Shown here piece after piece: positions 9,436-18,852 of a DNA stretch of 64,000 nt (the stretch's first letter is position 1; every line of letters starts with the position of its first letter). The stretch is taken from positions 620,001 through 684,000 of the forward strand of contig CBDHFN010000003.1 of NCBI GenBank assembly GCA_965262605.1. The letters run 5' to 3'. This DNA is from CBDHFN01 sp965262605 (lineage in GTDB: Bacteria > Pseudomonadota > Alphaproteobacteria > JASGCL01). Below the pieces are notes generated by a model that saw only the letters and a program-made list of their open reading frames with translations, was not told the origin of the DNA and did no database searches. Position numbers and translations under genes: made by a program.

Positions 9436-9468
9436 TTAGCTTAAACTATTCAATATTATTTAAGCTAA
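9436..9468. promoter_or_regulatory. Perfect 10-bp inverted repeat in the leader of the ATPase gene
   Basis: TTAGCTTAAA (9436-9445) and TTTAAGCTAA (9459-9468) form a perfect palindrome with a 13-base centre. It lies between the candidate promoter and the ribosome-binding site of the RloA-like gene. It could be an operator or an mRNA hairpin controlling the cassette. Confidence 0.55.
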
Positions 9469-9472
9469 ATTA

Positions 9473-9500
9473 TATATATCATAAAACATGATAAATTCAA
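9473..9500 (-). promoter_or_regulatory. Promoter candidate for the RloA/RloB cassette
   Basis: Minus strand TTGAAT (9495-9500), 16-base spacer, TATATA (9473-9478). The start codon lies about 54 bases downstream, leaving a leader that contains the 10-bp palindrome. Confidence 0.5.
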
Positions 9501-9694
9501 GTTTTATAATGTAATAATAAAACAAGCATTTGACATGATTGGTTTGCGTTTACCAATATCATATCTTTGATTTTCATAATACAGCCTTATTACCAAAATA
9601 CTATCAAGCGTCAGCGATAATAGTTTATAGGTATCTAAATAATTATATCATGTATGAAAAAAATAAAAAATCTGTTTTGTCCAATTATTGCATT

Positions 9695-10441
9695 TTATTT
9701 AAGAAAATTTTCCGTTATTCCTTGAAAATCGGTATGAATTTGGCTAATCGCGCTTTGCATAAAGCCTTGCGCTAAAATATTTTTTGCCAAATCTTTTGCA
9801 ATGCCCCTTGATTGCAAATAAAAAATTTCGGCTTCGTTTATACCGCCTATGGAACAACCATGTTTGGCTTCAACTTGGTCGTGGTCAATCGCTAATTCAG
9901 GTTTTGCAAAAATTTCGGCGTTGGGTGCTAATATTAAGCCCTTAATATCTTGCACGACTTTACAACCTTGGCAATCCTTGGCAATATTGGCTAAAACCTG
10001 CATAACGCCAGTACCCAATTCGTGTTCGGCGCGCATACGGCATATAGTATGGCTGTTAGTTTGCTTGGCAAGATGATTAATAGTTATCGTGCCATCCGTT
10101 AAATTCATTTTTGAAATACCAAAAAAATATATATTGGCTGTGGCAAATGGTTCTAGCAAATTAATGGTAATTTCATGGCGCGAAAAATCATCATGATTGG
10201 TTAATATTAAGAGATGCAGTTCGCTATTCGCATAGCAATTATAGGTATATTCAAATAATTGCCGACCTATTATAACATCGCGGTCATTAATAATTAAAGT
10301 TTGCATACCCCTAATGCCAAAAGTATCAATTTTGCGCTCGTTTGTGTCCCAACTATCAGCATTTTGCGCAAATTTTTTAGATTTTCGCCAATTTTCAGCA
10401 TCAAGATTTAAGGGTGGAGTTAACATGGGTGGAGTCATCAC
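9695..10441 (-). CDS. sufD: Fe-S cluster assembly protein SufD (short form)
   Basis: Scaffold subunit of the SufBCD complex that builds Fe-S clusters. The beta-helix core and C-terminal helical domain are recognisable (HLLILTNHDDFSRHEITINL; IDHDQVEAKHGCSIGG; IFYLQSRGIAKDLA). At 248 residues it is far shorter than the usual ~420: most of the N-terminal helical domain and part of the helix are missing. The histidine of the E. coli C-S-H-G motif is kept (AKHG) but the cysteine is alanine. The gene overlaps sufC by 4 bases, so it is expressed with the complex. Confidence 0.85.
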   Translation of the reverse strand: MMTPPMLTPPLNLDAENWRKSKKFAQNADSWDTNERKIDTFGIRGMQTLIINDRDVIIGRQLFEYTYNCYANSELHLLILTNHDDFSRHEITINLLEPFATANIYFFGISKMNLTDGTITINHLAKQTNSHTICRMRAEHELGTGVMQVLANIAKDCQGCKVVQDIKGLILAPNAEIFAKPELAIDHDQVEAKHGCSIGGINEAEIFYLQSRGIAKDLAKNILAQGFMQSAISQIHTDFQGITENFLK

Positions 10442-11181
10442 ACGCCTTCATAACCAAGTTCATCAAGCTTAATTGCCAGATTTTTATCGCCAGTTTGGCT
10501 GATTTTGCCATTTTGCAAAATATGCACAAAATTCGGTTCAATATATTCCAAAAGCCGTAAATAATGGGTGATAATAATAAAGCTTCGGGTCGGGTTTTGT
10601 TGTTTCATTTGGTTGATATTTTCGGCAATTAATTTTAACGCCGAGACATCTAAACCCGAATCGGTTTCGTCTAAAATAATCAGGTCTGGTTCACAAATAT
10701 TGATTTGCAAAACTTCCATGCGTTTTTTCTCGCCGCCAGAAAATCCGACATTAACGCTACGGCGCAACATTTCATCACTTATCCCCAGCGCGCTTGCTTG
10801 TTGTTTCAGATATTTCACAAAACTCATCGGGTCATATTCGCTTTTGCCCAAAAATTTACAATGCGCATTTTTCGCATGGCGCAAAAATACGGAATAAGAC
10901 AAACCCGCAATTTCAATCGGATATTGAAACGCCATGAATAAACCATTTAAGGCGCGTTCTTCGGGGTTCATCGCCAATAAATCAAAAGATTTAAGGGTGA
11001 TTGCGCCATTAACTTCATAATCTTGTTTGCCCGCCAATATTTGCGCCAAAGAAGACTTGCCCGCGCCATTTTGCCCCATGATGGCGTGAATTTCGCCTTG
11101 ATTTATGGTTAAATTCAAACCATTCAGAATTTGCTTATCGCCAATTTTTGCGCTTAAATTTGTAATATTTAACAGGCTCAT
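10438..11181 (-). CDS. sufC: Fe-S cluster assembly ATPase SufC
   Basis: ABC-type ATPase that drives the SufBCD scaffold. Walker A is GQNGAGKSSLA (about residues 35-45), the signature is FSGGEKKRMEVLQ, Walker B is LIILDETDSGLD, and the switch His is in IIITHYLRLL. FSGGEKKR and the ETDSGLD Walker B are characteristic of SufC rather than transporter ATPases. It is 247 residues, normal length, and overlaps sufB and sufD by 4 bases each. Confidence 0.97.
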   Translation of the reverse strand: MSLLNITNLSAKIGDKQILNGLNLTINQGEIHAIMGQNGAGKSSLAQILAGKQDYEVNGAITLKSFDLLAMNPEERALNGLFMAFQYPIEIAGLSYSVFLRHAKNAHCKFLGKSEYDPMSFVKYLKQQASALGISDEMLRRSVNVGFSGGEKKRMEVLQINICEPDLIILDETDSGLDVSALKLIAENINQMKQQNPTRSFIIITHYLRLLEYIEPNFVHILQNGKISQTGDKNLAIKLDELGYEGV

Positions 11182-12638
11182 CCTACGGCTCCTTCTAGGG
11201 AAATTCCCACTAATTTTTGGGCTTCAACGGCAAATTCCATGGGTAATTTTTGTAAAACTTCGCCACAAAAACCATTAACAATCAAGCCAACCGCTACATC
11301 GGGCGCGATACCGCGGCTTTGGCAATAAAATAATTGCGCTTCGGAAAGATTTGAAGTTGTCGCTTCATGTTCAATGACGCTATCGTTATTTTTGGTTTCA
11401 ATATATGGAATAGTATTTGCTTTGGCATGATTGCCGATGATTAAACTATCGCATTGCGTAAAGTTTTTTGCCCCCAAAGCCTTGGGTGATATTTTGACTA
11501 AACCCCGATAAGTTTGGCTTGATTGCCCCGCGGCAATGCCCTTGGAAATAATTTTAGATTTCGTATTTTTGCCCAAATGAATCATTTTCGTGCCCGTGTC
11601 GGCTTGCTGATGATTATTGCTGATGGCAACCGAATAAAATTCGCCGCTTGATTCATCGCCTTTAAGAATACAGCTGGGATATTTCCAAGTGATGGCGGAA
11701 CCCGTTTCAACCTGCGTCCACGAAATATGCGAACGAAAACCCTTGCAAATTCCGCGCTTGGTCACAAAATTATAAATGCCGCCCTTGCCATTTTTATCGC
11801 CCGGATACCAATTTTGCACCGTGGAATATTGAATTTTCGCGCGGTTTAAGGCAATTAATTCCACAACCGCCGTATGTAATTGATTTTCATCGCGCATTGG
11901 TGCCGTGCATCCTTCAAGATAACTTACCGAACTATCATCATCGGCAATGATTAAAGTGCGCTCAAACTGCCCGGTATTACCCGCATTAATTCGGAAATAA
12001 GTTGATAATTCCATGGGGCATTTCACGCCCTTGGGAATATACACAAAACTGCCATCAGAAAAAACCGCGCTGTTTAAGCAGGCATGTTTATTATCCGTGT
12101 AAGGCACAACCGAACCCATATATTCTTGAATTAAATCGCCATGAGTTTGAACGGCTTCGGATATTGAACAAAAAATCACGCCCACTTGGGCAAGATTTTT
12201 ACGAAAAGTAGTCGCAACCGAGACACTATCAAACACGGCATCAACCGCGATTTTCGGCGCGTTTTCCACGCCCAATAATGATTCTTGTTCGCGAATCGGA
12301 ATCCCTAATTTGTCAAAAGTTGCTAAAATTTCTGGGTCAACTTCGTCCAGCGATTTGATGGTTTTTTTGGGGCGCGCAAAATAAGAAATTGCTTGATAAT
12401 TTATGGCGGGAAATTGCACCGCCGCCCAGATGGGTTCGGGCATTTTTCGCCAATGATGATAGGCTTTTAAGCGAAAATCAAGCAACCAATTTGGTTCGTC
12501 TTTGATTCTTGATATTTCGCGAATCGTTGCTTCGCTCAAGCCTGCCGCCATAATATCGGACGCAACATCGGAAATAAATCCATGTTCATAATTTTGTCCG
12601 ATTTTATTTACTTGTGCTATTGTGCGTGCGTCAGCCAT
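11178..12638 (-). CDS. sufB: Fe-S cluster assembly protein SufB
   Basis: Main scaffold subunit of SufBCD. Conserved stretches are KGVKCPMELSTYFRIN, FERTLIIADDDSSVSYLEGC, GSAITWKYPS, TQCDSLIIGNHAKANT and EHEATTSNLSEAQLFYCQSRGI. Full length (486 residues). It heads the three-gene sufBCD operon. Neither iscR/sufR nor sufS, sufE, sufT or an A-type carrier follows, so the cysteine desulfurase must lie elsewhere. Confidence 0.97.
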   Translation of the reverse strand: MADARTIAQVNKIGQNYEHGFISDVASDIMAAGLSEATIREISRIKDEPNWLLDFRLKAYHHWRKMPEPIWAAVQFPAINYQAISYFARPKKTIKSLDEVDPEILATFDKLGIPIREQESLLGVENAPKIAVDAVFDSVSVATTFRKNLAQVGVIFCSISEAVQTHGDLIQEYMGSVVPYTDNKHACLNSAVFSDGSFVYIPKGVKCPMELSTYFRINAGNTGQFERTLIIADDDSSVSYLEGCTAPMRDENQLHTAVVELIALNRAKIQYSTVQNWYPGDKNGKGGIYNFVTKRGICKGFRSHISWTQVETGSAITWKYPSCILKGDESSGEFYSVAISNNHQQADTGTKMIHLGKNTKSKIISKGIAAGQSSQTYRGLVKISPKALGAKNFTQCDSLIIGNHAKANTIPYIETKNNDSVIEHEATTSNLSEAQLFYCQSRGIAPDVAVGLIVNGFCGEVLQKLPMEFAVEAQKLVGISLEGAVG

Positions 12639-12746
12639 TTTTGCCCTTAATTTATGGTATTTTTTTATTAGCAGGATAAAGCGATAAATACAAGCTTATT
12701 TTATACTAAAAATCCCCCATTTTATTGAATAGCTTGTCGCAATAAT

Positions 12747-13757
12747 CTAACCGCCTGTGGTGTTCATATGGCGGTTCACGGCGGATATTTTGCCATTTTC
12801 TTGGCGTGATAAATCAAAATCATGCCCCTTGGGTTTTAGGGTAATGGCTTGACGAATCGCATTTTGAAGAATTTCATCATCATCACTTTGCCGAATCACG
12901 CGCCGTAAATCATAATTATTATCTTGTCCCAAACATAAATATAACATGCCCGTTGATGATAAGCGAATGCGGTTGCATGATTCGCAAAAATTATGCGTCA
13001 TGGGCGTAATAAAACCGATTCGCTGCCCGGTTTCTTGGCAATCAAAATATCGTGATGGTCCACCCGTTTGATAATTACTGGCATTAAGGGTAAATTTACG
13101 CGCTAAATCAGCGCGCAACATGGACAAGGGGTAATATTGCCCCAGCCTATCTACTTCCCCCAAATCACCCATGGGCATAACTTCAATAAAGCTTATATCA
13201 AAGCCATTTTGCCCACACCAAATAACTAAATTCGGCATTTCAGCATCATTAAAATTGCGCAAAGCCACGCAATTTATTTTAACCTTTAAGCCTGCTTTTT
13301 GTGCCGCTTCAAGCCCATTAAATACTTGGGAAATTTTGCCCCAACGGGTAATTTGCGTAAATTTTTCAGAATCTAGCGTATCAAGCGAGACATTAATGCG
13401 CTTCACCCCATTGTCTTTAAGAATTTGCGCATATTTGGGTAATTGCGTGCCATTGGTTGTTAAGGTTAATTCGTGCAAGCCATGGTTATGCAATCGCCCT
13501 AATCGCTCAATCAACCACGCAACATCGCGTCTTACAAGCGGTTCACCCCCCGTTAAACGCAATTTCTTAACGCCCAAAGCGACTAAATTTGTGGCAATGC
13601 GGTCAATTTCTTGCAACGATAAAATATCCTTTTTGGGCAAAAATTCCATATTTTCCGCCATGCAATATAAGCATCGCAAATCGCATCGGTCGGTTACGGA
13701 AATCCGCACGTATGAAATGTCGCGCAAAAATGGATCTTTAAGCAGAACGCCCCCCAT
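12747..13757 (-). CDS. moaA: GTP 3',8-cyclase MoaA
   Basis: Radical SAM enzyme for the first step of molybdenum cofactor synthesis (GTP to 3',8-cyclo-7,8-dihydro-GTP, with MoaC). The SAM-cluster cysteines are in CDLRCLYC (C25, C29, C32). The second cluster motif is CESCNRIRLSSTG plus a Cys in YLCLG. The protein ends in Gly-Gly, required in MoaA. The ORF is open further upstream, but family alignment and overlap with the preceding gene support the ATG at 13757, giving 336 residues. moaC is not adjacent; moeA is 6.5 kb away. Confidence 0.95.
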   Translation of the reverse strand: MGGVLLKDPFLRDISYVRISVTDRCDLRCLYCMAENMEFLPKKDILSLQEIDRIATNLVALGVKKLRLTGGEPLVRRDVAWLIERLGRLHNHGLHELTLTTNGTQLPKYAQILKDNGVKRINVSLDTLDSEKFTQITRWGKISQVFNGLEAAQKAGLKVKINCVALRNFNDAEMPNLVIWCGQNGFDISFIEVMPMGDLGEVDRLGQYYPLSMLRADLARKFTLNASNYQTGGPSRYFDCQETGQRIGFITPMTHNFCESCNRIRLSSTGMLYLCLGQDNNYDLRRVIRQSDDDEILQNAIRQAITLKPKGHDFDLSRQENGKISAVNRHMNTTGG

Positions 13758-14040
13758 TCGCAACCATATGTGCCAAAATATTATCGCTAAATTCAGCTTC
13801 AATTTCATTGGCTTTGGTTTGTGCCGCCAATTGAATATCATCATCGCAAGCCACAGGTTCGCTTTTTCGCCATTCAGCAAGATAAGAATCAGCATCCCTT
13901 GCGCCATTACGCATGGCGGCGCGGTCAATTGCTTTTTCAAATCGTTCGGTTAATTGAATTTTGACAACATCGCGCCTGCCTTTTTTGGCAATAACTTGGG
14001 CGGGAATATCGCGCCAATAAACAATAATTAATTCAGCCAT
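13738..14040 (-). CDS. Conserved small alphaproteobacterial protein ('virulence factor' domain family)
   Basis: A 100-residue cytoplasmic protein opening MAELIIVYWRDIPAQVIAKK. This N-terminal motif and the following RFEKAIDRAAMRNGARDADSYL define a small family found across alphaproteobacteria and annotated only as 'virulence factor'. No biochemical role is established and the name should not be taken literally. AAAGGA precedes the ATG. It overlaps the moaA start by 20 bases, suggesting coupling. Confidence 0.8.
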   Translation of the reverse strand: MAELIIVYWRDIPAQVIAKKGRRDVVKIQLTERFEKAIDRAAMRNGARDADSYLAEWRKSEPVACDDDIQLAAQTKANEIEAEFSDNILAHMVANGGRSA

Positions 14041-14054
14041 TTTTTTCCTTTGGT

Positions 14055-16019
14055 TTAAAATTGTAATTCTGGGTGATTTTGAAAATATACTAATGCGTGC
14101 GGATTTGCAAGCGATTCCGTATTTGCGATGGTTTTTCCCGCCACAATATCGCGAATCGCCAATTCAACAATTTTATTGGATTTTGTGCGCGGAATTTCAG
14201 GCACAGCTATAATTTTGGCGGGAACATGGCGCGGCGAGCAATTATTTTTAATATTCGTGCGAATTAACTGCTTTAAATCATCGGTTAATGGGCAATCAGG
14301 GCGCAAGACCACAAATAACACCACGCGCGTATCATTATCCCAATCTTGCCCAATCACGACCGATTCGTTAATTTGCGGCAATTTATCAACTTGGCGATAA
14401 ATTTCCGCCGTGCCGATGCGCACACCACCGGGATTAAGTGTCGCATCGGAACGCCCATGAATCATATAGCCCGTTGCGGTTTTTTCTAAAAAATCGCCGT
14501 GATGCCAGATATTGGCAAATTTGGCGAAATAAGCTTGATGGTATTTTTTATTATCGCTATCTTGCCAAAAATAAATCGGCATTGATGGAAATGGTGATTT
14601 ACACACTAATTCCCCGCGCCCTTGGCTTACCGATTGTCCTTTTTCATCAAAAATATCTAAATCACAGCCAAGCCCGATGACTTGCAATTCGCCCGCATAA
14701 ACGGGTTTAATAATCGTGCCGTTTAAAAAACACCCCAAAATATCCGTGCCACCAGAAACCGAAGCCAGCCAAGTTTGCTTGATATTATGGATAATATATT
14801 CAAATGATTCCGCCACCAAGGGTGAACCCGTGGACATTATCGCGCGTAAATCGCTTAAAGCAAAAGCCGATTGTATATTTTCATTATGTTGCTTTAAAAA
14901 ATCATAATATTTTGCGCCCGCGCCAAAATGCGTGAATTTTTCAATATCGGCATAACGCATCAGGGTTTGATTATCGGGATAAAATGGCGAACCATCATAT
15001 AAAGCAATGCAAGCTCCGCTTGCCAAACAATTCAGCAACCAATTCCACATCATCCAGCCCAGCGTGGAAAAAAAGAAAATCGTGTCATTGCCCGATAAAT
15101 CAGCGTGTAAATTTTGTTCCACCGCTAATTTTAATAAAATATTGCCCGCACCATGCACGATACATTTGGGCACGCCGGTCGTGCCCGAAGAATACATTAT
15201 ATACATCGGGTGATTAAATGGCAATTGTTCAAAATCTATGGTTGGCTTAGCTTGTAAGGGGGCGGATTCTAAAAATTCATCGTAAGAAATAATTCGTTCA
15301 AATTTTTTATCATCGTTGAATTGCACAAAATTAATCATCACGCAATTTTCTAATTCTGGAAGGCTTTTGGCAATTTCTTGCAATTTATCGCGCGTGTCTA
15401 TAGTTTTGCCGTTATAAAAATACCCATCAGTGCCCAATAAAATTTTGGGTTTAGTCTGCCCAAATCGGTCTAAAACCCCCGATACGCCAAAATCTGGCGA
15501 ACAACTGGTGAATATTGCTCCAATGGCGCTTGTTGCTAAAACTATGGCAACAGATTCAGGGATATTAGGCAAGAAACACGCGACTCTATCACCATTTTTT
15601 ATGCCCAATTGCCGAAATTTTTGCGCTAATCTGGCGACTTCTTGGCGAAGCCGAAGGTGCGTCCATTGTTTTTTCATACCATTTTCGCCCAAGAATTTTA
15701 TGGCAATTTTATCATCATTAAAATCACCCAATAAATTTTCCGCATAATTAAGCGTCGCATCAGGAAAAAATTGATTTTTATAAATAACATCAGATTTTTG
15801 CATAAATTTTGTGCCGTTTAGGTTAATTTTTAACCGCGCAAATTTGATAATTTCACGATAAAAATCATCGCTTCGGTGCAACGCAAATTGCTGATAATCA
15901 TCATAATTATCGCATTGAACCCCATATTTTTGTGATATTATTTGAAAAAATTTGGTAATTTGTGCCGATTTTATTGTTGCCGCATCGGGTTGCCATAATG
16001 GGATATTATTCATAAACAC
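14055..16019 (-). CDS. Acetoacetyl-CoA synthetase
   Basis: ANL-superfamily adenylating ligase that activates acetoacetate to acetoacetyl-CoA, for example when ketone bodies or polyhydroxybutyrate are used. The AMP-binding motif is YSSGTTGVPKCIVHG. The acetoacetyl-CoA synthetase subtype is indicated by the N-terminal PLWQPDAATIKSAQITKF, SVSGGTDILGCF and the C-terminal GRSDATLNPGGVRIGTAEIY, with a catalytic Lys near the end (RTKSNKIVE). At 654 residues it is full length. It is separated from the divergent TPR gene by a compact bidirectional promoter. Confidence 0.93.
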   Translation of the reverse strand: MFMNNIPLWQPDAATIKSAQITKFFQIISQKYGVQCDNYDDYQQFALHRSDDFYREIIKFARLKINLNGTKFMQKSDVIYKNQFFPDATLNYAENLLGDFNDDKIAIKFLGENGMKKQWTHLRLRQEVARLAQKFRQLGIKNGDRVACFLPNIPESVAIVLATSAIGAIFTSCSPDFGVSGVLDRFGQTKPKILLGTDGYFYNGKTIDTRDKLQEIAKSLPELENCVMINFVQFNDDKKFERIISYDEFLESAPLQAKPTIDFEQLPFNHPMYIMYSSGTTGVPKCIVHGAGNILLKLAVEQNLHADLSGNDTIFFFSTLGWMMWNWLLNCLASGACIALYDGSPFYPDNQTLMRYADIEKFTHFGAGAKYYDFLKQHNENIQSAFALSDLRAIMSTGSPLVAESFEYIIHNIKQTWLASVSGGTDILGCFLNGTIIKPVYAGELQVIGLGCDLDIFDEKGQSVSQGRGELVCKSPFPSMPIYFWQDSDNKKYHQAYFAKFANIWHHGDFLEKTATGYMIHGRSDATLNPGGVRIGTAEIYRQVDKLPQINESVVIGQDWDNDTRVVLFVVLRPDCPLTDDLKQLIRTNIKNNCSPRHVPAKIIAVPEIPRTKSNKIVELAIRDIVAGKTIANTESLANPHALVYFQNHPELQF

Positions 16020-16046
16020 ACCTTAAATTTTAAAATTTGCCATTTT

Positions 16047-16109
16047 ATATTACTATGTAAAAAAAATTCTGCAATATAATTTTGACTTATTTCATAAATA
16101 ATATTAGAT
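16047..16109. promoter_or_regulatory. Overlapping divergent promoters
   Basis: Minus strand: TTGCAG (16069-16074), 16-base spacer, TAATAT (16047-16052), serving acetoacetyl-CoA synthetase. Plus strand: TTGACT (16082-16087), 16-base spacer, TTAGAT (16104-16109), serving the TPR gene. The two -35 boxes are only 7 bases apart, so RNA polymerase could not occupy both at once. Confidence 0.45.
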
Positions 16110-16147
16110 TATGTTTATCTAGCATGAATTTTGAATGATAGTGAGTG

Positions 16148-18802
16148 ATGATTCGGTTTTTTCCGTATATTTTGTGGTTTATTTTTCTAACCACGCCGTT
16201 TATTGTGCCATATAAAGCTTTGGCGCAAGCGATTACTATTGACAATCCATCTGATGGCTCAAGACAGCAAAATTCCTCGGCATTACCGATTGACGCGGGG
16301 CAAAATGAAAAAATTGTTAAAGCTGATTGGGTGATGCGGTATAGTTTTAATTTCAATAAAGAAGCGGGCGCCGCCATTTTTCGCCGTGGAGATTATATTT
16401 GGTTGGCGTTTGATGAAAAAATTGATTTTGATTTAAATCAAGTGCGCCGCAATTCCTTGCCTTATATTAAAGAAGTTGAACAATTATCAAGCTCTTCTGG
16501 GGCAGTTTTAGTTTTTAAAGTATCCACGCAATATACTTACACGCTGACGCGCGATGGCACAAAATGGCATTTAGGATTTTATGTTGAACCCAAAAAGCGC
16601 AAAGAAAATTTAGAAATTTTCGCCGTGCAAGCCATAAGTTTAGGCAAAACCTTGCAAGCCAAAGATAACGGAGCCAGCGATGTTATTGGCATTTCTGATA
16701 GGTCAACTGGTGGCTTAATTTTGGTTGGCACAACCAAAAGTGAGGGTTTAGGCAACCCTTCAAATCGTGCATATCAAGGGTTTAATATTTTAGAAACTTA
16801 CCAAGGCTATGCGGTTGAATCATTTTCCAATGATATAGAATTATTAAATCAAAATGGCGTTTTTCTTTTGCACGGCACCGGGGCACTTCCTGAATTTCCT
16901 ATTAATATCGTTAATAAAAACTTGCCCAGCAATTTAGTGACTGGGCAAACTTTATATTCGTCAAGATTATTATTTCAATGGGGTGAATGGGGCGATATTT
17001 CCGCTTTGTCGTTTCGCGACCGCGTCACCGTATTTTACAAACGAATCGTCCAAGACCCCAAAGAATCCTTAAATGAAAACCGCTTGAATTTAGCAAGATT
17101 TTATTTAGCGCACCGATTTGGTAACGAAGCCTTGGGGGTTATGGATACGATATTTAAAAAATCGCCCTTGCAAAAGGAAGTTCCAGAAATCAAGGCTTTA
17201 TATGGTGTTGCGCTATATATGTCGTCAAAATATCAAGGCGCGTTGGATATTTTTAAGGATGCAGCGATAGCCAGTTATGCTGAAATCGCGCTTTGGGAGG
17301 GGTTATCGTTGGCTAAATTATCAAAATGGGAAGAAGCTGAGGATAAATTAGAAATTGGCGATAAAATTTTAAGCAATTACCCACCGAAATTAAAAGTATA
17401 TATTGGCTTAACCCGCCTTGAAGTTGCCATTGAAACAAAGCAAAAAGAGCTTGCCGATGGCTGGTTATACGAATTAAAAAATAATGCCGCAAGCCTTAAC
17501 GAATATGATAAAGCCCGTTTAAATTTCTTAGAAGCGTTAATTATTTCGCGCTTAAATGGTGAAAAAGAAAAATCGGTAAAATTATTTGATTCCTTGCGCA
17601 CCACCAGAAATCGCTATATTAACGCCCGCGCAAGGTTTGAAGCAACCCTGATTTTACAAGAATTAGGTAAAATGAGCATTCAGCAAGCCATTAAAGAATT
17701 ATCTTCGGTGCGTTATGGTTGGCGTGGCGATGCGTTTGAAGCCAATATGGTGATTGAATTAGCTAAATTATATTTTAAATCAAAAGAATATAAAGATGGC
17801 TTTTTAACCCTGCGTTCGGGCGTGGCATCGTCCAATAACCGCGCCCAAATCGCGCTTATGTCGCGTATTATGGAGGATAATTTCAAGCAATTATTCTTTG
17901 AAGGCGATGCAAATAGTTTATCGCCCTTAAAAGCCTTGGCTTTATACGATCAATTTCGCGAATTAACCCCCACGGGCGAAGTCGGCGATTATATTATTGA
18001 ATTATTAAGCTATCGCTTATTAGGCATTGATTTAGTTGAACGGGCATCGGAATTGCTGGAATATCAAGTAAGATACAGGCTTGATGGTCCAGAAAGGTCA
18101 CGCGTTGGCACGAAATTAGCCGTGGTTTATCTGCTTAATAAACGCCCTGATTTAGCGATTAAAACCATTGAAGATACAAGATTTCCGGGCTTGTCCAATG
18201 ATTTATTGGCAGAACGGCGCAGAATTCTTGCCAAAGCATTTGTGGATAGAGAAAATTACGAACAAGCCCAAAGATTATTGGTCGGTGATGTGTCCGAAGA
18301 TGCCGATTTCTTGCGCTTAGAGGATTCTTGGCATCGCAAAGATTGGTTTAAGGTCGCCGATGTATTGCGCCGTCAAGTTAACCGCCCAAATAAAAATTTA
18401 ATTATAGAAGACGGCGACAAAAAAGGTCAAGTAGATGAAACCCAAGCAAGATTGATTTTTAACCTTGCCGTTGCGTTAAAATTAATTGATGATTATCAAG
18501 GTTTAGAAAATTTGCGTGATAGATTCCATGAACAATTGCAAAACAGCTTTTATGGGCGATTATTTGATACTTTAACCAGTTCAACCAGTAATGACACGGA
18601 TTTAGCGGGATCTGCGTCCATTATTAGCCAAATTACTGGCGAAGAATTTCGCTTATTTTTAGACAGATACCGATTAAGAATGTTAACACCATCGGATAAA
18701 TTTTTAGGCTTGCCGAACCGCACGATTATTGCGAAAAATCTTGAAGCCAAAAAACCCAGCATTGAAGACGAAATTACGGCGGAGCCTGCCAAACCAAAAT
18801 AA
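16148..18802 (+). CDS. Large secreted TPR-containing protein
   Basis: An 884-residue protein with a signal peptide (MIRFFPYILWFIFLTTPFIVPYKALA). Residues about 55-165 form a beta-rich region (MRYSFNFNKEAGAAIFRRGD; LTRDGTKWHLGFYV). Residues about 290-800 are helical repeats of TPR/SEL1-like spacing (LNLARFYLAHRFGNEALGVM; SSKYQGALDIFKDAAIASYA; LAVVYLLNKRPDLAIKTI). Proteins of this build occur in alphaproteobacteria, often annotated only as TPR proteins. The role is unknown; a periplasmic scaffold is a reasonable guess. A GTG three bases upstream is an alternative start. Confidence 0.8.
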   Translation: MIRFFPYILWFIFLTTPFIVPYKALAQAITIDNPSDGSRQQNSSALPIDAGQNEKIVKADWVMRYSFNFNKEAGAAIFRRGDYIWLAFDEKIDFDLNQVRRNSLPYIKEVEQLSSSSGAVLVFKVSTQYTYTLTRDGTKWHLGFYVEPKKRKENLEIFAVQAISLGKTLQAKDNGASDVIGISDRSTGGLILVGTTKSEGLGNPSNRAYQGFNILETYQGYAVESFSNDIELLNQNGVFLLHGTGALPEFPINIVNKNLPSNLVTGQTLYSSRLLFQWGEWGDISALSFRDRVTVFYKRIVQDPKESLNENRLNLARFYLAHRFGNEALGVMDTIFKKSPLQKEVPEIKALYGVALYMSSKYQGALDIFKDAAIASYAEIALWEGLSLAKLSKWEEAEDKLEIGDKILSNYPPKLKVYIGLTRLEVAIETKQKELADGWLYELKNNAASLNEYDKARLNFLEALIISRLNGEKEKSVKLFDSLRTTRNRYINARARFEATLILQELGKMSIQQAIKELSSVRYGWRGDAFEANMVIELAKLYFKSKEYKDGFLTLRSGVASSNNRAQIALMSRIMEDNFKQLFFEGDANSLSPLKALALYDQFRELTPTGEVGDYIIELLSYRLLGIDLVERASELLEYQVRYRLDGPERSRVGTKLAVVYLLNKRPDLAIKTIEDTRFPGLSNDLLAERRRILAKAFVDRENYEQAQRLLVGDVSEDADFLRLEDSWHRKDWFKVADVLRRQVNRPNKNLIIEDGDKKGQVDETQARLIFNLAVALKLIDDYQGLENLRDRFHEQLQNSFYGRLFDTLTSSTSNDTDLAGSASIISQITGEEFRLFLDRYRLRMLTPSDKFLGLPNRTIIAKNLEAKKPSIEDEITAEPAKPK

Positions 18803-18852
18803 TGATTGAAATATAAGTTATTTCTGATATTATGGGCGAATAGGAGATTGCC

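Noticed and set aside
9539..9775. 78-codon plus-strand ORF before sufD
   Set aside because: It overlaps the sufD end antisense, lacks a ribosome-binding site and has no recognisable motif.
13758..13940. 61-residue N-terminal extension of MoaA
   Set aside because: The extra residues do not resemble MoaA and are antisense-like reading of the overlapping small gene in another frame; the internal ATG gives the family length.
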